In this document: positions 55,190 to 64,000 of the stretch, in pieces
Layout: the number at the start of each line of letters is the position of its first letter
Numbering within the stretch: position 1 is the first letter of the stretch
NCBI RefSeq assembly: GCF_902459505.1
Contig: NC_047100.1
Location: forward strand, 30,628,469-30,692,468
DNA length: 64,000 nt
Reading direction: 5' to 3'
Source of the DNA: Geotrypetes seraphini
Taxonomy: Eukaryota > Chordata > Amphibia > Gymnophiona > Dermophiidae
The notes under the pieces: generated by a model
Seen by the model: only the letters and a program-made list of their open reading frames with translations
What the model was told of the DNA's origin: nothing
Database searches by the model: none
Program-made: the position numbers and the translations under genes

Positions 55190-56040
55190 CCTTGATCTCT
55201 GATGTGAGCACGTCCTAGTCATCTGATAACTCTGTCGGCATTTAAGTCAGGCGGTTAGACCTGGTTTCCCTTTCCGTTCAAATGAAGTTAAATGAGACTA
55301 AATCAAAATTGTTATGGCTTGGCCCAAAGTTAGACCATCTTCCTTCTATCAAATTACCATCAGAGACATCTTTGCAGATTGTCTTTTCAAGCACAATTTT
55401 GGGCTTCATTATAGATTCCTCACTTTCATTTAATGAACATATTCTCTAAGTTAAAAAAAAAAATGCTTCTTCAGCCTTCACATGCTGAGAAAAATTAGGT
55501 CTTGTTCCCACGAACAACATTTTGCTGTTCTTGTAGTTATTCTTTCACGGTTAGACTACTGTAATTCTAAGTATGACCCAAAAAAAGTCTACAAAGACTC
55601 CAGTTGATCCAAAATATTGCGGCTAGGTTGATTTTCGGTAAATTCGAACACGTATTTCCGCTCTTGACTAAACTTTACTGGTTTCCAATAATCTCTAGGG
55701 TATACTTTAAATGTCCCTATATAACATTTAAGATCTTGTTTGGCATCAGTCACTAATCCCTTTGTCTTGGAATTCAAAAACACCCGGCATAACTAGAACC
55801 ATACAAAAACTTAAACTTTCCTCCCCTTCATTGAAAGGCATCGCCTCTACTGGCAAATTGGGGAAATCTCTATTTTTCAAAATAACTGATTAAAGGAATA
55901 ATATTCCTTTACAGTTGCGGGATCTGGGCTCTCCAAATACTTCATAAACATCTGAAAACTTGGTTATTTTCAAAATTGTAAAACCCTTCCTTCCTCCTTG
56001 TTTTAATGTTTGATTTAACATACATTTAATGTTTGTGTTG
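55190..56040 (+). mobile_element. Rex1/L2-like LINE fragment
   Basis: Reads LRLDYCNSKYDPKKVYKDSS-like and LQLIQNIAARLIFGKFEHV text, then FPLLTKLYWFPI, the same region as in the copy at 2,868. It has several breaks. Confidence 0.6.
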
Positions 56041-56049
56041 ATAAGAAAA

Positions 56050-56770
56050 TTGAGAATAGTGCAGAACACGGCTGCTGTCTGATATTTGGGTTGAAGAAGA
56101 ATGATCCTATTAGTCCTTATTACCGAATGTTGCATTGGCTGCCGGTAGAAGCACGAGTAATATTTAAGTTCTCATGTATTTGCTTTAAGCTGGTTTGGGG
56201 TTTGGCCCCTACCTACTTGCTATCTTATTTTGTGCTATACAGCCCTACAAGGATAACCAGGAATTGCAATTTATTTGCCTATCCAAAGATCACAGGCTGT
56301 AGATACAGGTCTTTTTTGGATAAGACGCTTGCATTTCAAGCAAGTCAACAGCAGTGTTAACTATATTAGTGGTGCCATGCTGAGTTATGGCACATTTCAA
56401 AAAGAAACTAAGACTGTACTATTTGATAAATTAATTTCTTAACTGAAGTTTTTCTCATAGCAAAAATTTTACATTGCTTATATTCTATGTAACATGACTT
56501 GTTTATAACCTCTCTATCTCCTTCTTGCCTGCTCCCGACTTGCTAAGCTATATTGATTGATTGACTTATTTGTAAATTTCGCTGTAGATGTACAGTCTCT
56601 TTGTCATGTAAACCGTTCTGAACTATTCTGCTACTGTGGTATACAAAAATAAAGTTATTATTACTTTTATTACTGATATTTTGTATTTCGCCGATTGTCC
56701 AATTCTCTTCTGTGTAAACCGCCTAGAAATCGTTAGATTGTGATGGTATAGAAGAATAAAGTTATGTTAT
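56050..56770 (+). mobile_element. Rex1-like LINE 3' end (second copy)
   Basis: Reads DPISPYYRMLHWLPVEARVI and FKFSCICFKLVWGLAPTYL, then a 3' UTR with 'catgtaaaccgttctgaact' and repeated 'aataaagttatt' tails at 56,648 and 56,755, indicating two tails end to end. Confidence 0.65.
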
Positions 56771-57010
56771 TATTCACTTTTATTATATTTTTTTTGGTTG
56801 TTTATAGTTTTAAAGTCATTTTAATTTTGTTCCAAATTCATAATACCCCTGATGCAGGCCTGTCTTCACACTGAAACACAGTACTGTGTTGTGTTTGGAT
56901 TGATTGCTTTTGGATGCTAATAAAGTTGACACACAACTTTCCTTGGCTGAAGTTTGGTTCATTGGCTTTGAAGTGCACATTGAAGGATCATTGTCCAGTC
57001 CCACTTCTCT

Positions 57011-57544
57011 CCCTTTGGTTTTGTTCTCGTGGACCTTGATTTGCTGGGCTCCGTGTGGTTCTCTTATTAAAATACCAAATCATTTTTTGGTAAAAATACA
57101 AGAAAAATGACTGCATATAAAAATCTCACTACCCCAGTACATGAAAAGATGGTGGTGGACCCCTCATACATTTTGTTATACAAAATCATCATACTTCACT
57201 CCCCCCAACTCTTCCAAAGTGTAATGTCCTCTGCTCTTTACCCTCCTTCCCACTCCCGGGACCAATCTACCACTCACTTCTCCCCCCAGAACAAGATTAT
57301 GACACTCCCCTGAACCAGTTATCCTAAGCATAACACATTATTTCTACTTCTATGGACTCCCAATGTAGCAAATGCAAACTGATAAAGCTATCACCTCCCT
57401 TTTTCTTCCTGTCTGTATGATAGGCCAATAAGCCACCCTGCCTTCCCCACCTCCTCCCATCTCATGCTACTGGGGAAAGGCCAGTGGGAGCAAGTGGTCA
57501 TTTCTTGCACTATGATTTTCCAATTTTGCATTCCCACCCTTGAG
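57011..57544. other. Spacer downstream of CNBP, nothing recognised
   Basis: No supported gene or repeat. A 68-codon plus frame (57,107-57,313) has no context. Confidence 0.4.
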
Positions 57545-57762
57545 ATCTACTGCAGTGACAGGGAACCATTACAAGCGACTACCGGAGGCTGTTATAGGGG
57601 AAAGCACCCTTCAAGGATTCAAAACAAGGTTGAATAAGTTCCTACTGGAACAGTACATATGCAAGTAAGGCTAGACTCAAAATAGGGCACTGGTCTTTGA
57701 CCTAAGGGCCACCGTGTGAGCGGACCACTGGTCTGACCCAGCAGCGGCAAATCTTATGTTCT
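57545..57762 (+). mobile_element. CR1-type LINE 3' end
   Basis: 'ttcaaaacaaggttgaata' then 'gttcctactggaacagtaca' and the closing 'ctggtctgacccagcagcg', 'aatcttatgttctta'. Confidence 0.7.
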
Positions 57763-58689
57763 TACCCAGATACCAGAAGGAACTTGTTAGAAATTTGGGA
57801 TTAGGGAATTTAAACCTCAAATTGTTGCAAATGAAGTTACACAGTGGCCAGAGAGACTCACGCCAACTAAGTTACCTCTCAAAAAGAAAGGGGCTTAAAC
57901 CAAAAAAAAGTTTAGGCGTTGATGCTATATTCCAAAATAAGTTATCAGTTACCCCTGTGGGATATTTACACCAAAGGAATAACACAGAATATGAATAAGG
58001 GGACATAGCTTCCATGCCACTTACTATATTGCATAGATGAACCCTCATTTCGGCTTGTATTACAGAAAAATCTAGCCATTTCCAGGGCAGCAAAAATTAA
58101 ACAAGTGCAGGAAGACTTGAGATCAAGTAGTTCGTTAAGCAAGCACAAGTTCTATCCCAAACCAGAATTACCATGGTTTTGCAATCCTAACATATACACT
58201 GTAGTTATAGAATTAAGCTGCCTTGAATATTTAACGTTTAGACCAAACCCAGGACATTAAAAAGCTGATTTTACAAAAGGTCAATACGTTTTCCAATGTA
58301 TGTTTCATCCATTGTATGCATGAAACCCATATATATAATACAGAAACAAAAAAAATAAAAAAAGGTAGACAAACCATATAAGTTAGAATAGTATCTCCTT
58401 AAAGCAGTCAAGAAAATGAATAAAACCATGGTGCAACTGTAGTGTCAATGAATATATCCCTTCAAATTTGGTTTCAGGAATAACAATTTACTAAACATAA
58501 AACAGGAGAGAATAAGAAAATTAAATCCAAAATAATGATGGCATAGATACATTATGCTCCACAGAATTACGTCTCAGATTCCTTATATTAATTCATTCAC
58601 TGCAAGCAGCCAATAGAAAATTAATGAAGAGTAAAAAAAAGAAAAAGAAAATCAAAATACCAAAACAAAAAAAAGTTTAGTCAAACTCC
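57763..58689. other. Spacer downstream of the CNBP poly(A) site
   Basis: AT-rich sequence with a short plus frame and no recognised element. A longer CNBP 3' UTR isoform could extend into it. Confidence 0.4.
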
Positions 58690-59585
58690 CCTTCCTCCTC
58701 CAGCTTTATTGATAGTTTAAAAATTACATTTCTATACTCTAGGACTTCAGTTGCTTTTACCATCTGACTTTTAAAAACTGATTACAAGCAAATGAAACTC
58801 AACAGTTGCCTAAGTGATATAGTATACAAAAATAACATCTTGATTTCTGTGAAAACACATTTCATTAACTTCTGAAGAGTTCCAAATTTTGTTTTCTTTG
58901 CTGTTTGCACTGATGTATTTTCTGGACTTTAGGTTTTCTTAGCTTCTATGTAAATTCATTCAAAAACCTTGCCATTGACATCAATATGTTAATAGGGTGA
59001 CCAAAGTATTCTGTTATGTTTTTAGTCCTGATTTCATTCCCATGGCCACCAACTAGCAATGCAAATCTTGCTTTTTTTGTTTACTCTCACTCCACTTTAA
59101 ACTGTAGGTAGAGGGCCCGATACAGATGTACTTGATGTTATGAACAACTTCTGAGGTCAAGACAATCCAAGGCCATCATTGCAACACAAGTTAGATTACT
59201 TGTGGAAGTTCACACACTTCCAATTTTTTTTTTTTTTTTTAAATATACATCTCCACTCTCACACAGGTTCACTTGCCCAGGAACTTGGTGAGGATTTACT
59301 TGTCTGAAAACTCCTCCCACTCATTAATCCCTATTCACCAGTGGCATGGAAAGGGGGTTCTTTAACAAAGCATTATACATAACACCTCTACCAAACTAAA
59401 CATAAACATTTTTTTGTAGTTAAATGCAGAAATTCGATTTTTCCACCCCTTTCCTCCTTTTACACGTCAAGTAAAGCTCACTGGCCTGGGACTAGACTCT
59501 ATCCGCCAACCTGGAACCAGTGAAGAGGATTCAGAGAAAATACAACCATGAAATCAGAAAAAGGAGGGGCGACAAAAGGAAAATA
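58690..59585 (-). other. CNBP: CNBP 3' UTR
   Basis: About 0.9 kb between the stop codon and the first good AATAAA (minus strand, 58,705-58,710). The length is in the range I expect for vertebrate CNBP. A T-run at 59,224-59,240 is an A-run in the transcript. The exact end is inferred from the signal only. Confidence 0.55.
58705..58710 (-). terminator. CNBP: Candidate CNBP poly(A) signal AATAAA
   Basis: TTTATT on the plus strand, followed downstream (minus direction) by a G-rich stretch, the complement of 'ctccccttcctcctc' (58,686-58,700). Confidence 0.5.
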
Positions 59586-59703
59586 TTAAGCTGTAGCTTC
59601 AATTGTGCATTCCCGTGCAAGGTGCCCTGACTCTCCGCAGCGGTAACAGTTGACTTCACTTGTCTTGCTGCAATTGATGGCTACATGGCCAGTTTCACCA
59701 CAC
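59586..59703 (-). CDS. CNBP: CNBP last exon (CCHC zinc-knuckle nucleic-acid-binding protein)
   Basis: A minus-strand acceptor (ttctttttctag) precedes G plus 38 codons, [20 protein letters not shown] then [18 protein letters not shown], stop TAA at 59,586-59,588. This is the C-terminus of CNBP as known in tetrapods, with the last CCHC knuckle (C-x2-C-x4-H-x4-C in [14 protein letters not shown]) and most of the preceding one. The exon begins after the first bases of an Arg codon (AG|G), the exon boundary I recall for CNBP. CNBP binds G-rich single-stranded DNA and RNA, unfolds G-quadruplexes and promotes translation of TOP mRNAs. Earlier exons lie beyond 64,000 or were not found. The intact frame and splice site argue against a processed pseudogene. 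Confidence 0.95.
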
Positions 59704-60559
59704 CTAGAAAAAGAATACAAAAAATACTGAAAAATGTTCCACACTCCAGAAGGTGTTCATGTGTCTGCTAAACCTAGCATTAGTCTAATTACTAAATTGT
59801 TCTTGCATTCTTATCGGTTTGGTTAGTGCTGGATTAAGTTCGTGCTGGATGAAAATAGTTAACCCCACATTTTTAGCAGTAAAAATCATGTCTATACTCA
59901 GCTCAGGTATATGGCCAACATTTCACTACCCACAATGCCCTTTCAATGCACTTGACCTCATAGCCAAGAGCAGGTTAGTCACTGTTGCAGCTCACAATAG
60001 GGACCATATGATTACATATGAATAAACTCACTGTGCAAAAGCCTGAACAGCCAGCACTGTCACTTTTACAGAAATATTTCTTACATTACTACATATTCCA
60101 AGTCATCATATCATATTAATAAAAAAAAAAGGAAAATTACCTGCAAAGGGAATTTTTCAGTGGTCACATCCTGCAAAGATCCATATTTATAATCAGTGTA
60201 ACTTTCAAAGCCAACAAGCAATTTCCAAACATAACAAGCCATGTTGACTTGCAAAGTCACACGAACAGGACAAGACCTAAGTACTGACCTGAAAATGGCT
60301 CTGCAAATATTAATTTTTATAGCCTTTCAAAACTGGTGTCCAGTCTATACATACACAAACTAGAGTAGAATCTTACATTAGCTAAATAGGTAGATATATA
60401 TATATGACAGCAGGGAGATAATGGCAGAAGAAAAAGGGAATACAGGATCTGTGGAAGTTTCTGGTGAGAGACCTCATTCGAAACACTGTAATTATGCAGA
60501 CTACTTCTAAACATGTAAATCCTGTATGAAAGGCAAGATAGGAAACATGAAGCATAGGA

Positions 60560-60780
60560 TATGGACCCTTTCAGAAGCTGTTCTAAATGGAGGGGATCAC
60601 ATGATAAGATTATAAAAGGGTATATTTGGGGCGTATTCTAAGGAAACATTTTTGCTTAAAGATAGTGGAAGCGTAGGACAGTCTCCCAGTAGAGGTAGAA
60701 GAGATAGAACAGGAAAGTTCAAGCAGAGGATCTCTGAAGGAAAGGACTACTAAACAGCTATATGCATCCACCAGCTGTCT
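60560..60780 (+). mobile_element. CR1 fragment
   Basis: 'agatagtggaagcgtagg' and 'acagtctcccagtagaggta' followed by 'gaaagttcaagcagagg' resemble the end of CR1 ORF2. Strongly decayed. Confidence 0.4.
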
Positions 60781-61154
60781 AGTCAACTTATTGCTATAAT
60801 TTAATTTCCATGAAATGCATCAAAAGCAGGCTACTGCTTTGCATAAGAACTACAGCACGACAAAGACAGCAGACAAAAAATCTGAATCTAAGTTTGTACT
60901 TCAAGGGAATTTAACCCCAATCTATATGAAATTAAATTCTATAGTCTTTGCAAATTGAAAACTGTTCTTATTCCTAAGCTCTTTCCTTCCTTGTTAAATT
61001 TAAATACCCCTAAAAGCTACTTCTAGAATACAAAAATGCAGTTATAGAAATGTGTGTTCTCATGGTTCAGACATTTTTGCCAGAATAAAATTTAAAAAAA
61101 ACTTGTAAATCAACTGCCCCTGAATGTTGAAATCTGCTTAACAAGAGACTTCTA

Positions 61155-61518
61155 CCTTGTTTCCCCGAAAATAAGCCCTAGCTAATATTGACCCCTGAAG
61201 CCACACCCCCCGAATGTCCAACACTAGTGCTGCCTGATTAAAAAAATTAGACTCGATTCAGCAACCCCCACCCCTGCTGCTTTAGGAGGCCTTGGAGCAG
61301 AGGTATGTCAGTCTCACGGTGGGGTTCTGCTGCATAGGAGGATGGGAGGAATAGAAAGATGCAGCAAAGAAAGAAAAATGAAGAAATGGGGTGGAGGAGA
61401 GGAAGGGAGAGATGATTGTTGTATGTGAAAAAAAAATAAGACATCCCACAAAATAAACCCTAATGCGTTTTTTTGACCCCAAATTAATATGAGAAGTCTT
61501 ATTTTCGGGGAAACATGG
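61155..61518. mobile_element. Tc1/mariner-type MITE with TA duplication
   Basis: Ends 'ccttgtttccccgaaaataa' and 'ttattttcggggaaacatgg' are inverted repeats flanked by TA (61,153-61,154 and 61,519-61,520). Subterminal 'ataagccctagctaatattg' and 'aaataaaccctaatgcg' are also related. No transposase. Confidence 0.75.
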
Positions 61519-61604
61519 TACATGGGAAAATTTGCAGACTAAGTCACAAATACTGAGTGGAGAGGACAGGACTTACAAAGAAATTTGAAATAGAGAAGTC
61601 GAAA

Positions 61605-61746
61605 GTGTAAACTAAATAGTAAACTAAATAGTAGTCTCGGCTCTTGGTCGGTGTATGTGAAGATTGTATAGATGTATTTTATATATTTATACTCTAAGTT
61701 CTACATATTTTGAGAAGTCTTGCTTGCAGTACTATTTAGTTTACAC
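61605..61746. repeat. Stem-loop with perfect 16-bp inverted ends
   Basis: gtgtaaactaaatagt (61,605-61,620) and actatttagtttacac (61,731-61,746). A 15-bp direct repeat acatgggaaaatttg lies outside at 61,520-61,534 and 61,745-61,759. Confidence 0.5.
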
Positions 61747-61765
61747 ATGGGAAAATTTGGACATA

Positions 61766-61960
61766 CCTGTTGGTTTCTATTCCTTGAGTCTTGTCAGACC
61801 AGTCCAGATAATTGGGTATTGCTCCCTGCCAGCAAGTAGAGCCAGAGAAAAACAGCTCAGAACTAACTTCACTCCCCTTATACAGGGCTGATGCTGCCTT
61901 CAGCTCTTCAGTATCCTATATTTAACCTCAGGCAGTTGTTATGTTTTGGGCTTCCAATTT
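61766..61960. mobile_element. Terminus of a third DIRS-like family
   Basis: 'ccttgagtcttgtcagacc', 'ccctgccagcaagtagag' and 'aaacagctcagaac' follow the order of the second family's end at 35,355-35,450 with heavy divergence. No coding part follows. An isolated fossil end. Confidence 0.4.
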
Positions 61961-61969
61961 ACTACTAAA

Positions 61970-62715
61970 GCACAGTTACTTTCCTTAACAGGTGTTATCC
62001 GAGGACAGCAGACAGATATTCTCACATGTGGGTGATGTCATCTACAGAGCCCAGTACCGACAGTGTGAAAAGTGAACTGTCACTTAACTTTTAAGAAACT
62101 TTGCGACAGCCCGCACCACGCATGCACAAGTGCCTTCTCACCCGATGTAGGCTCATGGTTCCTCAGTTCTGAAAGCAAGCTAAGAAGCCAACCAGGGAAA
62201 GTGGGAGGGATGCGAGAATATCTGCCTGCTGTCCCCAGATAACACCTGATACTGTAAGTAACTGTGCTTTATCCTTGGACAAGTAGGCAGCATATTCTCA
62301 CATATGGGATTCCCTAGCTGAACAGAAATGGTGGAATTCAGTCTGTCGTATTAATAAAATGGAGAGAGTGCTTGCTATACAGCAAGGAAATTATCATAAT
62401 TTTAAAAAGATTTGGGGGCCATTGATTACATATTCTAATGATCATTAAACACCTTATTATATAAGGATATAAGTAGGGTGGGATTGGGATATATGATATT
62501 TGTTTTAATTGGTTTATTACTAATGGTGGGATGGGTGGGGAGGGATTCTTTTTATGCTTTGATGATTATAAGTAAGAATGTCAAGTGATTTGTAAAAAAA
62601 TTTTTTTGATTGAATATTATACACTTGTTGTAAGATATGAAAACAAATAAAGATTAAAAAAAAAAAAAAAAAGAAATGGATGGAAGGAAGGAGGGGCCAT
62701 TAAGAAGATTTTTGT
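61970..62715 (-). mobile_element. DIRS copy 3, left-end fragment, interrupted
   Basis: Terminal repeat and internal complementary region (61,970-62,330), then after an L1 insertion a short continuation (62,680-62,715) matching 38,160-38,200. Broken. Most of the element is not in the window or was displaced. Confidence 0.65.
62323..62680 (+). mobile_element. L1-like LINE 3' end with short target duplication
   Basis: The body at 62,331-62,672 carries the same ORF2-end and 3' UTR block as 45,203 ('agatttgggggccattgat') and an A-run. Direct repeats agaaatgg flank it. It sits inside DIRS copy 3. Confidence 0.75.
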
Positions 62716-64000
62716 AGAGGAAGTGACATCACCGGGAGTGATGGTAGCTTGAAATCGTTGCTCCTCCGAATCGCGCTATAATTACAGCTTTATTTTTGCG
62801 GTGAGAGAGCAGTACTTTTTGTTCTTTTGGTTTTATAGCGTGGAAAGCCTGCGGGGTGTGGATGGCGACTAAGAAGGGGCGAGCCGATTTGAAAAATTAT
62901 GCATATCAGCCGCCGGACATTTCTGAGGCCTGTGAGGTCAGCGAACCGCAACGCGATCAGGGCGTTACCTTGTTGAGCGCGGAGTCTTCTGCTATAGCGT
63001 CTGATGCTCGTCCAGCTACATGTGGGGAAATGCGCTCTTGGATGGCTGATCTAAAATCTACTATGCTCTCAATACAAAGTTCCCTGCAATCTGAGGTGAC
63101 TAAGATCAGGCAATCGGTGCAGGACATGGGGGCTCGGTTACATGAATTCGAGGAACGGGCGATTGATAAAGATACAGATCTTGTGGCCCTACAAACGCGT
63201 TGTGCCCATCTTGAACGCAGACAGGAGGATTTTCAGCTTCGTTTGGAAGATGGAGAGAATCGCAGTCGACGGAATAATGTGCGGGCCCAAGGAGTCCCTG
63301 AATCATTGGCTGCTACGGAGCTACAGGCTCATTTTTCAGATATCTGTACGCGCTTTCTTCAGGCAGCTGACCCAGGGGCTCATATACCAGTGATGGACTT
63401 TGAGAGGGTTCATCGAGCTCTGGGTCCCCGGGTGGGTGATCGACCCCGGGATGTGGTAGTTTGTTTTTCTCGATACCCGGTTAAAGCTCAAGTCCTTCAA
63501 GCCGCCCGAAAAGTGAGGCATATTACTTGGGAAAATTCCAAAGTGGAACTTTTTGCGGACTTGTCGTCGATTACTCTCCGGAAACGTCAGGAGTTTCAGG
63601 AGGTCACTCACTGTTTATAATCCCATGCCATTAGCTATCGGTGGCTTTTTCCTTTTGGACTTTCCTTCCAAGTAGCTTCTCAACAGCATAGAGTTACCTT
63701 AGTGGAGGAAGCTGTTGTAATATTGCGAGAGGCTCAACTTTATTCACCTCTGGAAGAGCCGGCTGCATCATCTGGAACCGGTGCTCCATCGCAACGCTGG
63801 AAGAGGATTCCTACCAATAGCAAGCGGCTACAGCGGCGGTCTGGTTTGGAGCAGGGTTCGGCTTCTGGACTTACCTGAAACCTTGTGCTGGTTTGTTAAT
63901 TGGCTGAAAGACTTGGAGTTGTCTAGTTTGGCTTGCTCCTCGTTTGCTTTTTGAGTGTATGGCAACTTCTCTTTTCACCTATTGTATGACTAGCGTGATT
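62716..64000 (+). mobile_element. L1-type LINE, 5' end (continues past the window)
   Basis: Starts 'gaggaagtgacatcaccggg', a 5' UTR of about 145 bp, then ORF1. The 5' end is present, so this may be a full-length insertion. ORF2 would start beyond or near 64,000. Confidence 0.7.
62862..63878 (+). CDS. L1 ORF1p-like protein (one in-frame stop)
   Basis: ATG at 62,862 opens MATKKGRADLKNYAYQPPD. A coiled coil spans about residues 65-130 (SSLQSEVTKIRQSVQDMG ... TRCAHLERRQEDFQLRLED), then the RRM-like SRRNNVRAQGVPE (63,262) and FERVHRALGPR (63,400). A TAA at 63,618-63,620 interrupts the C-terminal domain. The same frame then resumes SHAISYRWLFPFGLSFQV and VTLVEEAVVILREAQL to a stop at 63,876-63,878. 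ORF1p packages LINE RNA. The family differs from the L1 at 18,966. Confidence 0.8.

Larger units (their letters stand above)
47295..57010 (+). mobile_element. Penelope-like element (RT and GIY-YIG), interrupted
   Basis: The RT part (about 47,860-48,367) shows the PLE phrases YQQIKDTAMG, NNIFLLW-like and SIPFLDLVIRKDTYRFTTSL with YRKPTDKNAF. The far side (54,114-54,805) continues to a GIY-YIG-type endonuclease block, VVYVVVCLCNLLYVGTTK (about 54,497-54,550), and DFRPFL before the stop. The 3' tail (56,800-57,010) is repeated inverted at the left end (47,295-47,520). DIRS copy 2 and Rex1-like debris lie inside. The element is broken in several places. Confidence 0.75.
59704..64000 (-). other. 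CNBP: CNBP last intron (part), enlarged by repeats
   Basis: No other CNBP exon is visible up to the window end. Repeats in it are listed separately. From 59,720 to 60,550 and from 60,790 to 61,150 I see only AT-rich sequence. Confidence 0.7.

Noticed and set aside
59586-59703. CNBP processed pseudogene
   Set aside because: A proper intron acceptor precedes the block at the expected codon split, and the frame is intact.

Overview
The window is gene-poor, repeat-dense vertebrate DNA. Two host loci are supported. The first is the last exon of CNBP (minus strand, 59,586-59,703), whose 38 visible residues match the tetrapod CNBP C-terminus as I remember it. The second is the 3' part of a coiled-coil gene that I do not recognise (minus strand, exons at 572-892, 4,417-5,559, 5,686-5,744 and perhaps 9,591-9,704). 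One isolated B-box exon of a TRIM-type E3 ligase lies on the plus strand at 28,736-28,985. DIRS elements, a Penelope element, CR1 and L1 LINEs, Helitrons and many short TIR elements occur together in very large introns and spacers. This suggests an amphibian with a large genome, and a caecilian is my best guess. The organism call is inference.

Layout. 0-10 kb: the coiled-coil gene, its introns loaded with CR1, Rex1/L2-like, hAT, Tigger-like, mariner-like and Helitron insertions. 11.3-16.05 kb: a nearly complete CR1-type LINE with a repeated 5' region, a zinc-finger/SGNH-hydrolase ORF1 and an endonuclease/RT ORF2. 16.6-26.8 kb: a composite inverted structure. Two Helitron copies point outward, each joined to an ~82-bp satellite whose every unit carries a CTCF-like 13-mer. 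Between them lie foldback cores, an L1 ORF1 fragment and a 2.3-kb hAT transposon with an 8-bp target duplication that carries a GC3-rich coding-like fragment. 26.8-35 kb: MITEs, a half-L1, the TRIM exon, a fourth Helitron and CR1 tails.

35.3-46.5 kb: the terminal repeats of a degraded DIRS-like element enclose a hAT element, CR1 pieces, an L1 tail and a younger DIRS copy (37,797-43,283). 47.3-57.0 kb: a Penelope-like element with an inverted terminal tail, split by a second DIRS copy (48,368-54,113) and carrying Rex1-like LINE debris. 57-64 kb: the CNBP 3' UTR, last exon and part of the upstream intron, which holds a third DIRS fragment interrupted by two L1 insertions.

There is no operon-like organisation. 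Most open frames belong to transposable elements or are chance frames in low-complexity repeats. The dominant theme is nested insertion, and several insertions can be ordered in time from target duplications and split elements. The most unusual signal is the CTCF-motif-bearing satellite that forms inverted arms beside Helitron copies.
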